64,000 nt of DNA from Sepioteuthis lessoniana (GCA_963585895.1 OY757934.1:41492354-41556353); one strand, 5' to 3'. Positions 32,640-43,106 are shown, counted from the stretch's first letter. Program-made: numbers and translations. The notes: generated by a model not told the origin, from the sequence alone.

Positions 32640-32650
32640 TGATGATGATA
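32634..32650 (+). repeat. (ATG)n 3' tail of the RTE copy
   Basis: CGACATGATGATGATGAT directly after the RTE frame. The same tail ends all seven RTE copies in the window. Confidence 0.85.
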
Positions 32651-32724
32651 TCAATCAATTAGAATATATTTCATAAACTCTAATTTTTACATATTAATTA
32701 AGTACTCAACCGCACGTCGTGTCA

Positions 32725-32872
32725 CAGTACTCCACATTTCCCAAAGTTCCAGCATTGCTGGACCTAACCATCAGATTGTTTAGTGTCATATACAGGACAA
32801 TCGTTGGGGGGTCTTACCCGCCCCCTGCAGAGAAGCAGTCAGTGTATTCTACAGCCCCAGCCGACTGGGCAA
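32725..32872 (-). mobile_element. M element head fragment
   Basis: ACTCCACATTTCCCAAAGTT, TAACCATCAGATTGTTTAGT and CAGCCCCAGCCGACTGGGCA are the reverse head. The rest of the element is missing on the left. Confidence 0.8.
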
Positions 32873-33410
32873 TTTATTTTGGTAGAAGAAAAGTATTCTT
32901 ATTGATATTTCTTATTTATCTCCATAATATCGCGAATCTGAAGGATATAAAATTTGTTGTCCAGTGCATTAGCAGACCCCACAAAATTATCATTTGCAAA
33001 TTGTACAAAAATTGCTTTTTTCTTTTTTTTCACCAGAGATATTTGAATTGTTACGTAAGAAAAAATGTGTCGATACTGACCCATGTGGTGAAACACAGAT
33101 CTCCAGGCAATAAACACTGAAATGGATTGTGCTACCGGGGTCATGTGACTAGGAATAGTAAATATATAAATTATTCAAATAGAAGTCTGCAGTGAAATAT
33201 TCTACTGTGCAGTATAGTATTGCGTGTGCAGTTAAGTCATTAGTCACTTCGACATTGTACGAGAGTGAAAACATTATAAAAAGTAGGCAAAGATTACATA
33301 CAAACATAGAATAAATATATTGCCCTAAGAGAAATCTAGCTCTTTTGTGCCATTTTTGCTAGATTACAGTAACATACCCACATTGATATATAGATATAGG
33401 TATTCATATA
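32873..33410. other. No gene seen
   Basis: AT-rich. The 133-codon frame starting at 32719 is an M-head shadow that runs on into unassigned DNA. Confidence 0.45.
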
Positions 33411-33480
33411 CACAAACATTTACGGTCTTTACACTAAACAAAAACCTTTACGGTCCTTATAATAAACAAACATAATAAAC
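33411..33480 (+). repeat. Isolated copies of the 28-bp satellite
   Basis: ACATTTACGGTCTTTACACT and ACAAAAACCTTTACGGTCCT match the array at 36718-37285, 3.2 kb away. Confidence 0.8.
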
Positions 33481-33859
33481 AAAAATAATATATATATATT
33501 GGCCAAGAGAATTAGCAGTTGCCACTTGCGTAATGCAAAGCTCTTCTAACGAATTGGGTACTTCAGTCTCCGATAGCGTAAAAATGCAAACAAAAGGAAG
33601 TTTATACATATACGTTAAATTTCCGAACTTACATTGCAGCTGCTGATGGCTGTGAAGTTATATTATCAGTCTGACGTAAAGTTAGCTGTGTTTCAATCCC
33701 AGCTTGAAGCATTTCGTTTGTCTAGCCACAATGAGTTGTGATACAACGAAACAGTCTATCCGTGGATGACAATATATACGTATGTGTGTCTGTGTTCGTA
33801 TGTATGTATGTCTACCTGCTCATGGGCATGTAATTTTGGACCAATGTGTTTATATAAGG
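33481..33859. other. No gene seen
   Basis: Unassigned. TGTTTCAATCCCAGCTTG (33690) resembles a lone B-box. Confidence 0.35.
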
Positions 33860-33875
33860 TATATCTTTGTGTATG

Positions 33876-34180
33876 AGATGTCCGTGGTGTAATGGTTATC
33901 GTCGGAGGTGCCCATGGTGTAAGGGTTATTGTCGTTGACACGAGTTCAAATCCTCGGCGAAACTGATTGCATTTTACACAGCACTAATACCCTTGGGAAA
34001 GGTAAAAATCCAATTATTCTCCCTCCAGCTATGGGTAAATAATAGGGCAGACTGATTTCTTCAGCATTGGTACGGCAACTAGTCTAGGAGAAGGAAAACT
34101 CTGAATTGAAACCTGTTAAACTCCGCTTAAAAATTGACCTTGTGTCATATCCTACCCGAGCGGAGGGTTTGGTAAATATA
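33876..34180 (+). mobile_element. SINE-A with duplicated A-box head
   Basis: GTGGTGTAATGGTTATCGTC is followed after a few bases by GGTGCCCATGGTGTAAGGG, so the tRNA-like 5' segment occurs twice before the single B-box (GAGTTCAAATCC). The rest of the body is standard. The flanking repeat TATATCTTTGTGTATG (33860-33875) / TATATCTTTGTATATG (34181-34196) has one mismatch. Confidence 0.92.
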
Positions 34181-34196
34181 TATATCTTTGTATATG

Positions 34197-34639
34197 CGTA
34201 TATATTGTGTCAATAATTAAGACACATCAAATGCATTTTATAAAGATCTTTAGGAAAACCATAATCATAATCCGTATTCCTGTTCTTTTTCTTTGAAATT
34301 ATTCATTTCCTGAAATGATTTCTGTGCGACATATCTTGAAATTAAAATGGATTTTCACGAGGTTCTAAAAGCCTAGCAAAGTGTAAATTATTGCTACTAC
34401 GAACGCATTTAAGAATATTCCTCATCGTCTTCTACATTATTTAGATGGTAATTCAATACAGACGTGGAATTTAATAGAATTCGTCAAATGAGAATAGGAA
34501 AATGAAGTGGGATCCATTAATTTTTTCTAGGAGCACCTGCTATAAAATGGCAGTTAGCCAACTTATCTTGCAAGCGATTTGCTACTAAGCACCTCATGAT
34601 TATTTCAGATAAATCTAAACTGATGTGATAGTTATATGA
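34197..34639. other. No gene seen
   Basis: AT-rich unassigned. Confidence 0.4.
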
Positions 34640-34890
34640 TATAAAATATTCCCAATACAAATGATTTACTCAGAATTGTATGATTTCAAGTGTTCCCATC
34701 TAATGTTGATATTTCATTAATGATTATATGGTTTAAAGTTTCTATTTGATAATAATGATTTATTTGAATTCAGTTATATGGTTTCAAGCTACAAATAATT
34801 AAAATCTTTAGTAAACAATTACAGCTTCGAGTTACTATTCTTAATATAAATAATTTGCATTAAGTTATATGGCACCTTCTATATCTAATA
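34640..34890 (-). repeat. M-family variant body
   Basis: TCAGTTATATGGTTTCAAGC, TTTAGTAAACAATTACAGCT and CTTAATATAAATAATTTGCA match 13480-13580. It was interrupted by the M element at 34903; its remainder continues at 35322. Confidence 0.6.
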
Positions 34891-34902
34891 CTAACAATTT
34901 TC

Positions 34903-35315
34903 TGGCCCAGTCGACTAGGGATGTAGAATACATTGACTGCACCTCTGCAGAGGGGTGAGACTCCCACCACGAATGCCCTAGATATAACACTAAACAGTCT
35001 GATGGTGAGACTCCAGTAATACTGGAACTTTAGGGTATGCTGTGTACCCCTTTATTGCCATCGCTCTCAGGTCCACTCTGGCCCGGAGTGGTAGCACCTG
35101 ATAGGGTCCTATCTATGGGTCAAATAGAACTAAACTACATACTTATGCTAAACTGAATAGTTTGAAATAGAACTGTTTGATTATTTAACTGTATAAAAAA
35201 AACTATACTTATACTAAACTGAATTGTTGTAAACATTTATAAATTGACCTGATTCGGCGTTAAATGACCCGAAAAGGGTTGATACGCCGTAAAATAAAAC
35301 AACCAACCAACCAAC
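34903..35315 (+). mobile_element. M element with 12-bp target duplication
   Basis: Head GGCCCAGTCGACTAGGGATG, middle GGTCCACTCTGGCCCGGAGT, tail GGCGTTAAATGACCCGAAAA and (AACC)n. CTAACAATTTTC at 34891-34902 and 35316-35327 is a perfect duplication. Confidence 0.92.
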
Positions 35316-35321
35316 CTAACA

Positions 35322-35510
35322 ATTTTCAAACAGTTCTATTTGACAAATAGATAGGACCCAATTAGGTACTACCACTCCGGATCAGAGTGGATCTTGTGAG
35401 TAATGGTTATAAATGTCTACTCCTCCTTTCCAAGATCTCGCCAGAATTGGAGCCTCACCATGAGATACAGTTTAGCGCCATACTAGAGACACTCCTTTTT
35501 GTAGTGAGAG
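35322..35510 (-). repeat. M-family variant, continuation of the interrupted copy
   Basis: CAAACAGTTCTATTTGACAA, CCACTCCGGATCAGAGTGGA and GGAGCCTCACCATGAGATAC continue the reverse-strand variant left of the insertion. Confidence 0.6.
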
Positions 35511-35747
35511 AATATGCAGCCAGCTGGCCGGGCGGACGAGTTCTTTGAGAGGTGAACGTTCGAAACCTCAAACTGCAGAAGTCTTGAAGACTTTCGATGG
35601 AAAAGTTCTGAAAAAATACGAAAAATATTATTCCCACTTTACAAACTGTTCTCTGGACTAATGGATTGTTAAGTAACGTTTGACAGTAAAATCAATATTT
35701 CGAAGGAGCGGAAAAAAATGTATATAACCTGTACAAACATTTGGACC
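35511..35747. other. No gene seen
   Basis: Unassigned. Confidence 0.35.
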
Positions 35748-35999
35748 ATTGGCCTAATGAGTAGAGTGTTCACCAATTGTCCAGGAGACTGGGGTTCAAT
35801 CCCAGGTCAAGTCATACCAAAGACTCAAAAATGGTACTTGATACCGCCTTGCTTAATTCTCAGTATTATAAGGTAAGGATCAAGGATAAGGTGAAGTAAT
35901 CCAGGGAATGGAGTATCGCCCTCCTCTACACCTCGGTGTAGTAGCTATTGAAAAGGGAGACTTCGGGTCACCCTCGACTAAGGTCGCCAACTTCACTTT
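35748..35999 (+). mobile_element. SINE-C, plus strand
   Basis: A-box TTGGCCTAATGAGTAGAGTG and B-box GGGGTTCAATCCCAGGTCAA. The body is TCATACCAAAGACTC, TGCTTAATTCTCAGTATTAT and CCTACACCTCGGTGTAG-like sequence, and the 3' end is TCGACTAAGGTCGCCAACTT. Confidence 0.9.
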
Positions 36000-36006
36000 A
36001 CCCACG

Positions 36007-36150
36007 TTCATTGTGCAGTGGTTAGTGTAACATCGTACAAATTATTCTTCATGAGTTCGATCCTCTTTATGGTCTTGTGAGAGTTTTGATAAAGCCATGA
36101 TGACGAGTTTTTGCTTCTAGTTGATAACTAGTGCAGTTGGTAAATAAATA
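36007..36150 (+). mobile_element. Possible tRNA-like SINE
   Basis: TTGTGCAGTGGTTAGTGTAA resembles an A-box and CATGAGTTCGATCCTCTTTA a B-box. No second copy was identified with confidence. Confidence 0.35.
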
Positions 36151-36717
36151 GATATTAGGTTCAATTACTAACCAAGGAATATTTGCTTCTTTCACGTTAA
36201 TGCTGTTCGAGATAATTAAATATGTCGAGGGTTCGAATTAACCCATGAAAAATTCTTATTTTTAAGCTCTTAGACATTTTTATAACTATTTTCTAAAGAA
36301 ATAAGATTTTTTCTTCCCCAACGAACTATATTCCTGGAAAATTCGAATGATGCAATTGTTAACAAGCTAGGCACGCAGACCATTGATAGTGAGTTAGATT
36401 CTTTTAAACTTAGGTTTTTCAATGACTACGACTTATATACCTTATGAAGGTTAAAGAACGAATCGACCGAAACGTTGTGTTGACTACATAAAAAATACCA
36501 AGGAGTTCAAATTTTCCGAACAAAATATGAAATGATAATAGCACTTCCAACTTTTCAGTATGAGTGCCACATTATTTATTTTACTCATTTTTGCTGGTAT
36601 AGGAAAAACTAATTTTATAAATGAATGGATAAAATGTAAATTAATAACGAATTTTCTGAGATCTTTTTGTAAACGATGTAAAGTGGTGCTGAAAAAAAGA
36701 AAAATGAGACAGTTATA
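36151..36717. other. No gene seen
   Basis: Unassigned AT-rich DNA. 36350-36420 has a weak tRNA-like arrangement (ttgttaacaagctagg). Confidence 0.35.
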
Positions 36718-37285
36718 AACAAAAATTTTTAAGGTCCTTACAATAAACAAAAACCTTTACGGTCCTTACAATAAGCAAAAACCTTTACGGTCCTTACAAT
36801 AAACAAAAACCTTTAAGGTCCTTACAATAAACAAAAACCTTTACGGTACTTACAATAAACAAAAACCTTTAAGGTCCTTACAATAAACAAAAGCCTTTAC
36901 GGTCCTTACAATAAACAAAAAATCTTTACGGTCTTTACAATAAACAAAAACCGTTAAGGTCCTTACAATAAACAAAAGCCTTTACGGTCCTTACAATAAA
37001 CAAAAGCCTTTACGGTCCTTACAATAAACAAAAACCATTAAAGTCCTTACAATAAACAAAAGCCTTTACGGTCCTTACAATAAACAAAAACCTTTACGGT
37101 CCTCACAATAAACAAAAACCATTAAAGTCCTTACAATAAACAAAAACCTTTATGGTCCTTACAATAAATTAGAACTTTTAAGGTCCTTACAACAAACACA
37201 AAACTATACAATCCTTACAATAAACAATAACCTCTACGGTCTTTACAACATACAAAAACCTTTACGGTCCTTACAAAAAAATATC
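36718..37285 (+). repeat. 28-bp satellite, about 20 units
   Basis: The unit ACAAAAACCTTTACGGTCCT TACAATAA repeats with small changes at the ACGG/AAGG site and rare 1-bp length changes. Each junction contains AATAAACAAAA. It includes worn units at its right edge. Confidence 0.95.
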
Positions 37286-37647
37286 TTTACAAAATGTTTG
37301 TTCATCCATCCTTGTGAGGTCCCGCTATTTTTAGTCTAAATTTTAGGAATTTCTATGGCTATCACTGAATAGGTGTTTAAATTTTATACAAGTCCAAGAT
37401 TATTTGATTTATTTTATTCTCCAAAATGAAACTTCTCATGCAAATAAAAAAAATTAAATAATCGACAGGTAACAATAATTTTTTAAGACAGCATAATATG
37501 TATTTTACTGTAATTTTTATTTTTGATCCGGATGGTTCTTCCTAATTCTTACGAAATTGCTTATGAATATCAGTTACTGATCTTAAAAACTTATAGGTAA
37601 TACAGGTAGGTACAGCTAGTAATATATAGTAGATAAAAACTAGTGAC
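37286..37647. other. No gene seen
   Basis: AT-rich unassigned. Confidence 0.4.
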
Positions 37648-37905
37648 CCAGCGATTATCATTGCAGGAAATGGAATCAGAGACCCGGGTTCAAATCCTAG
37701 ACGAGGCTGTTTGTGTTTTACTTTCCCGCTAGTTCCCTTTGGAAAGGTATGAATCCATTTCTTCTGCTTTCAGTTATGAGTAAATAGTTGGGCAGATTGA
37801 GCTCTGTGGCCTTGTTATGGCAATCGATTTAAATGAGAGAGAACCTTAAATTCTAGCTAGCTTTACTCTGCAAAAAAACCCTGACCTAGTTTTGGCAAAG
37901 GGGTT
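37648..37905 (+). mobile_element. SINE-A, diverged
   Basis: The B-box CCGGGTTCAAATCC is clear. GGAAAGGTATGAATCCATTT, GAGTAAATAGTTGGGCAGA and CCTGACCTAGTTTTGGC follow the SINE-A order with many differences. Confidence 0.7.
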
Positions 37906-37906
37906 G

Positions 37907-37908
37907 GG

Positions 37909-37951
<43 letters not shown>
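37907..37951. repeat. (TA)n(TG)n microsatellite
   Basis: TA then TG dinucleotides at the 3' end of the SINE. Confidence 0.95.
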
Positions 37952-38039
37952 ATGTATAAAACGCGTAAAATGTCAAACATTAGAAAATGCTTTGACTAAA
38001 TAACAGAGGATTACAAAGTTTTTGCTACCGAGTCAAAAA

Positions 38040-38340
38040 CATCAATCGATTTATTGATTTTAACGGCATGTCAACACGTCTACTGCTATTATATGCCTAG
38101 AGGTAAAGGAATCGTGTTCATATTTACATTTTTGTGTAGTTGTTTCTAAAGAGTATTTTTGCATACTTCCCATAGAATACAAATAATCTATAAACAGATC
38201 TTCTTGACTCATAGATGAGACTCTGATAGATACTATGGCGTGGAGTCAAAGCTGGAATTTCACAATCAGATGCAGAGTTGTTTCATAACCACGACACTCT
38301 TTTTTGTTTTGGTGGAGATCATATAACTCAGCAGGAGAGA
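38040..38340 (-). repeat. Diverged M-family repeat
   Basis: TTGATTTTAACGGCATGTCA, TAGAGGTAAAGGAATCGTGT, GTTGTTTCTAAAGAGT and ACAAATAATCTATAAACAGA match the copies at 47 and 2872. Confidence 0.6.
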
Positions 38341-38905
38341 CAGTATATTCTAACTCCAGTCCTGGACAGAGTGAAGATTAAATCATATGAGCTGTTTCCG
38401 AATTCATGCGTAGAACTGTCCTATCACGTCAAGATTTTATCACGTGTACATCCTATCCCACTAGAGGACACTTAAAAACAATCCTCTTTACAGACCTTTA
38501 CATTGAATCTGGCCCCATTCGTAAAAGAAATGATATGCAATCGTTGCAGATTCTAATACCTAAAAGCAAAATTTGGTGAGTAGAATACCTCCCCCTACTT
38601 TTCTGAAAACAAGCATTTTCATTGATTCCGAAATCAGAGAACAAATATCTGACAGAAAGATTACACGTGACCTGAATGAGCTGGTGGTATGAAATTCATT
38701 CATATCAATTGTTCTGACCTTTCTTGGGTCTCATACAATTGAAAACAGTACTAAGCTCATAAACACCAAGCCAACAGAGGAACAAAATGGAACTGCATTG
38801 CCATCTCACTTGTTTCTCCACCTTATCCGGGAGAGATAAGTGATAAACAAAAAAAGATTCCACCTAGATATTTTGATGATGAATACTAGATACTAACAGT
38901 TGTTC
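38341..38905. other. No gene seen
   Basis: Unassigned. Confidence 0.4.
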
Positions 38906-38910
38906 TGGGG

Positions 38911-39037
38911 CACCTCTGGTGGTGTTGTGGTTAGCAAGCTAGTTTAGCAAACCTAAACGAGTGAGTTCGAGTCTCATTGGGTGCCCCATTCATTCGGCCT
39001 TGTGCCAAATCGAAGCAAAGAGTTTCGTAAATTACTA
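38911..39037 (+). mobile_element. SINE-B monomer
   Basis: GGGGCACCTCTGGTGGTGTT, GTGGTTAGCAAGCTAG (A-box), GTTCGAGTCTCATTGGGTGC (B-box), CGGCCTTGTGCCAAATC and TTTCGTAAATTAC. Confidence 0.85.
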
Positions 39038-40251
39038 CTAACATTTGTTCTATCAATAATGGGAGATTACTGTTGATTTCTACAATACAATGGTTCAATG
39101 TTTAGAATTTAAAAAATTGTAAAAGTTCAAGGAATTGTTAGACTCTCTCCAAAGTGCCGAATTAGTTATGCTTCTTGATATTATCGACTCCTAGATACGA
39201 AAAAAATTAAATATTTTATTTTATCATATTCTGGATAAAGATAGATCAATATTTGCCAAAATCTGTGACAACTGAATATATAATCAAGCATAAATTTTAA
39301 CGCCTAAATCCGTCATTAAAAATCTGAACAAGTGACCGAGAGACCAAAATTAAACGTTGAAGGTTGGAACAAAAAAGAAAAAGAAAAACTGATTTATTCC
39401 AAGCTATAAGATCCTTTTAATAGCGATGGTCTGTTGGTTATCAAATTGGTTATTGTCTCTGTAAAGATGACTTGAGTAAAAGTCTAACTGCCAGTACGGG
39501 ACTGATGCAATATCAATATGACCCAGTGAAGACCAGTGTTCATCAATTAACGAAACCGTCTAAACGGTTGTCCTTCCTCTCTACAGTCTCAAAAAAAAAA
39601 AAAAACAAACTTGTACGATTTCCCAGATTTTTTATTTTATGATAACAAAAATCTATAGGGAAGCAAAAACTCTCTCGACAGTTATTTTCCTAAAGATTAA
39701 AAACTTAGAAAGGTCAAGGTTATTTGCAAATTTTGGGCAGAAGATATTTTTATTTATGAATTTTTTTTTTATTTGTAAAATCATTTTCTACTCCGAAACT
39801 GGTAACGACCTCGACCTTGCTAGGTTTTTAATCTTTCAATCTTTTTATCTTGCGTCAAATTTACAGCGTAAATACTTTTTGCATCCTATTAGATTTTATT
39901 TTCATAAAATTGGTTAGTTTAAAACAAAAATAACGAAATGGTTTAATCATGAAAGCTACAAACAAAACAATGTTTTTTTTTTAAGATCACAAAAGATTAT
40001 ATAAGAAATAGATAATAAAACTGAATTGTCAAATTTCTAATTTAAAGTTATACAGGAATATATGAATTAACTATCCTCATTGAACAAGAACGGATGAGTT
40101 AGCTTCGATATAAAAAATGCATTTTGAAAGACACAACAAGTAACGATAATTCACGAATGTACGGCAGTTATTTTGGGTACACAATATACTGTTATATGCA
40201 CAGAAAGATAGAGAGGTCAATAACCAGATTTATACTTATATAAAAAAAGTA
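39038..40251. other. No gene seen
   Basis: About 1.2 kb of AT-rich DNA without recognisable repeats. The 92-codon frame at 39639 has no family signature. Confidence 0.45.
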
Positions 40252-40503
40252 AGTAAAGTTGGCGACCTTAGTCGAGGGTTACCTGAAGGCTCCCTTTTCG
40301 ATAGCTACTACACCAAGGTGTAAGGGAGGGCGCTACTCCTTTCCCTGGATTTCTCCACTTTACCCTTGATTCGTACCTTATAATGCTGAGTGTTAAGCAA
40401 GGAGGCATCAAGTACCATTTTTAAAGTCTTTGGTATGACTCGACCTGGGAATGAACCTAGGTCTCCCGGGCCATTGGCGAACACTCTAACCATTATGTCA
40501 ATG
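40252..40503 (-). mobile_element. SINE-C, minus strand
   Basis: AGTAAAGTTGGCGACCTTAG at the 3' end, TTTGGTATGACTCGACCTGG, a B-box complement with one change (gggaatgaacctaggtc) and the A-box end CTCTAACCATTATGTC. Confidence 0.9.
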
Positions 40504-40721
40504 TCAGGGAATATATACTGATATACTAATAAAGACGAAAAAATCATTTATATCTGTATTTGAACTTGCTACTTGTCGGATAAAATTTTAATCGAGAGGA
40601 GGTCAAAGGAGACTGTTTTTAAAGACAATAGTGAGTTCATTAAACTACCGAATGGTTAGGTGCATTAGCCACTTAGTGCGGGAAGTGTTCAAAATATAGG
40701 TACATATTTACACGCACACAC

Positions 40722-40936
40722 ATCATCATCATCATCATCATCATATCGCACTGGTAGCACGGATATCCCTGACCCTCTCTCGTCACTCCTCCCTATCGTT
40801 CATCGCCCTAGGTAGGTCTTCAGGACAACATCCCGTATCCTCACATAGCTGCTGAATGTATGTTCGTGCTGGTCGTCCTGCTTTTGCACGGCCATGTTTT
40901 GGGGTCCATACGAGTGCATCTCTTATGAGTTCGTCC
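40722..40936 (-). pseudogene. RTE 3' fragment
   Basis: (CAT)n tail then the reversed C-terminal coding segment: on the minus strand, DELIRDALVWTPKHGRAKAG, RPARTYIQQLCEDTGCCPED and LPRAMNDREE. Truncated at 40936. Confidence 0.88.
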
Positions 40937-40949
40937 CTATACACATACA

Positions 40950-41345
40950 CATACTTCCCTGGCCTTTTGGCTGGGCCGTCAGGCATTCTTGTTGGATGGG
41001 GTATCGAACGATGGCAGATTCGAGGCCGAAAGGCCCCTAACTTCGGTTGGGGCACCTTTGAGTGGGCGAGCTGCAACCTTTGTCCCCTATGTATAGTACT
41101 AGACCTTGTTGTCTAGTTTAAGCTATAACCCGGCATCCGTGCCCGGATCCAAATTTGAATTCCTGATACTGCTTGCCTCACTAGACCCACATTGCACTTA
41201 GTGGGTCGATGAGCAGCACAGACCAGCAGGGTTCGAGTCTCGACTCGTTCCCGACCTTTCCCTCTCCTTTATCCCCCCTTTAATCGGCCTTCGGGCTTTT
41301 GACCTTGTGTCAAGTCCTGTCTGGTGGGAGGCAGCGACAAATACA
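40950..41345 (+). mobile_element. SINE-D or composite tRNA-like element
   Basis: The right half has GTGGGTCGATGAGCAGCACA and GGGTTCGAGTCTCGACTCG (A- and B-box-like), then TTTTGACCTTGTGTCAAGTC and CTGTCTGGTGGGAGGCAGCG. The left half is GC-rich with GGCCTTTTGGCTG. Clearly different in composition from the surroundings. Only one copy in the window. Confidence 0.5.
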
Positions 41346-41789
41346 ATACATATATACATACATGCTCACAAACACACACACTTTAGCTCTGCTTTTCTAA
41401 TAAAGATACATATAAATAACAACAATTTTTTAATCGCCTGAGGGTGATTTCAAGGATGGTGAATTTGTGGAGACTGAAATTATATCATAAAGGCACTCCC
41501 AGAAGGGTGTTAGCATTTTTACCTCACCCCGTGGTATTTGTGTGTGTGTGTGTCTAGAATAAATTTGACGTATGTGACTATAAATGTGAAATCAATTTGA
41601 ACGTAGGTAACTGTAAATGTAAATATGGCGAAAAATTTTAGCGAAAAAGACGGAAAATTTGATCTGCCCGCACGAATCGAACGTTTTACAGGTTACCGTC
41701 AGTGAGCAGAAATCAAAGCGCTGTATACATGTCTAGAATATTTCGAAGAAAGTGATGGAAACTAGACGTTAGTATATGTTTAACCAACC
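41346..41789. other. No gene seen
   Basis: Unassigned. TGATTTCAAGGATGGTGAAT to 'cacctcaccccgtgg' may be another repeat but has no partner here. Short (TG)n at 41539-41551. Confidence 0.35.
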
Positions 41790-42060
41790 CATCTGCAACG
41801 GGCAGAATGTAACACAAGGTCAATTTTTCTGTGAATTAAAGCTGGTTTGAAATCAGAGTTTTCCTTCTCCAAGACTAGTTGCCTAACCAAGATTAAAGAA
41901 TACAGTTTGTCCTACTGTTTACACATAGATGCAGGGAGAACAAATGGATCCATGTGTTTTTTCCGGGCCATCACCGTGAGGTAAAACGTAAACAGTCTCG
42001 TCTTGGATTTGAACTAGGATCGGCAATTCCATTTCTTACAACGATAACCGTTATGTTAAG
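41790..42060 (-). mobile_element. SINE-A, diverged
   Basis: GTAACACAAGGTCAATTTTT, CAGAGTTTTCCTTCTCCAAG, CTAGTTGCCTAACCAAGATT and CTCGTCTTGGATTTGAACTA (B-box complement) are in the SINE-A reverse order. Confidence 0.8.
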
Positions 42061-42220
42061 CATGGTTCTATTTTATTTTACTTTTCCTATTTCTCCATAT
42101 CTATCTCTATTTTTTCTTTCTTTGTCTTTTTCTTTCTTTTCCACTTTCTTTTCTTCCTTTTCTTCATTTCTCTTTCCTTTCATCTTCTTCACCTTTTACT
42201 TTTTCCTTTCTATTTCTTTG

Positions 42221-42271
<51 letters not shown>

Positions 42272-42451
42272 CTTTCCTTATAAAACAGTCTCCTCTATCA
42301 TTCCAGCTGTTTCCCACCTCTTTTCTTAACCTCTTAATTCGTTTCTTTTTCTTCGTTTTATGCCTTAACTCATTAACTAACTTTAACTACCACTTTTCTT
42401 CTTCGTTCTCCTCAAAGCCACTCAACAATCAAACACCTTATTAACTGATAA
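42061..42451. repeat. Pyrimidine-rich tract with (CT)n at 42224-42266
   Basis: About 240 bases of T/C-rich sequence, then AACTCATTAACTAACTTTAA and TTTTCTTCTTCGTTCTCC before CAAAG (42413-42417), which resembles a branch point plus 3' splice site. There is an in-frame TAA at 42449. Confidence 0.5.
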
Positions 42452-42814
42452 GACGCATTCGTTGATACTAATTCTAATGGGGATCAAGAATTGATTGCAC
42501 GAAGACAGTTCAAAATGAACCAATCAAATAACAAGAAGCAGAAAGAAAATGAGAAGATAGAGAAGGAAGGGAAAGAAGATAGAAAATTTGTTGAAAAAAG
42601 AGTTTGTCGAGAAGAAGCTCACCAAATGGAGAAGAGAAGGTGGGATAAATTAGCATTGTCTGCAAAACGCCAACTAAAGGAATTACACCATTTATCAAGT
42701 GATCTGTCTGGAATTTGTCGGATTAGTCTTCTAGAATTCTCTACAATATCTATATTTATGTATATCGTTCATTTTGTTATGATTTTTTTTTTCGTTGAAA
42801 TGTTTGAAGGATGA
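42452..42814 (+). CDS. Candidate coding exon or small ORF, charged then hydrophobic
   Basis: Open for about 120 codons before TGA. It reads DAFVDTNSNGDQELIARRQF then KMNQSNNKKQKENEKIEKEG, continues through a Lys/Glu/Arg-rich stretch (EEAHQMEKRRWDKLALSAKR) and ends with a hydrophobic stretch (ISIFMYIVHFVMIFFFV). An internal ATG at 42515 (context CAAAATG) would give 99 residues. The first 70 or so residues look helical and coiled-coil-like; the last 25 could be a membrane segment or simply AT-rich non-coding sequence past a missed splice site. It overlaps none of the repeat families found elsewhere. I do not recognise the protein; the coding status is an inference from composition. Confidence 0.3.
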   Translation, partial: DAFVDTNSNGDQELIARRQFKMNQSNNKKQKENEKIEKEGKEDRKFVEKRVCREEAHQMEKRRWDKLALSAKRQLKELHHLSSDLSGICRISLLEFSTISIFMYIVHFVMIFFFVEMFEG

Positions 42815-42864
42815 TAAAAATGGAATATCTATCCATCAGATAGGAATGAGATATAAATAGAGTA

Positions 42865-42897
<33 letters not shown>

Positions 42898-42944
42898 TAT
42901 ATTGACAGATATGAACAGAATTAGATATATAGTTTGAAAGTTAA
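42815..42944. repeat. (TA)n microsatellite region
   Basis: TA runs at 42865-42901 with flanking AT-rich DNA. Confidence 0.85.
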
Positions 42945-43068
42945 TAATTTACTAAGCTTGGTTTAGTTGTGGAAAAAAGATAGAAATATGGTGAACCCAG
43001 TGAGAATCGAACTCACCTACAATTATCAACTAATCTAGCTTATTAACCATTTTACCACGTGAAGTAGC
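42945..43068 (-). mobile_element. SINE-B-like, minus strand
   Basis: Read in reverse: CACGTGGTAAAATGGTTAAT (A-box), TAAGCTAGATTAG, GGTGAGTTCGATTCTCACTG (B-box) and an end containing AAGCTTAGTAAATT. Confidence 0.7.
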
Positions 43069-43106
43069 GAGATAGTGAGATATAAACAAATATAGATATG
43101 TCACTA

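Noticed and set aside
32719..33120. 133-codon frame after the RTE element
   Set aside because: Its first half is an M head also present in a dozen non-coding copies, and the rest has no family signature.
36718..37285. CRISPR array
   Set aside because: 28-bp units are directly adjacent with no unique spacers, and the genome context is animal.
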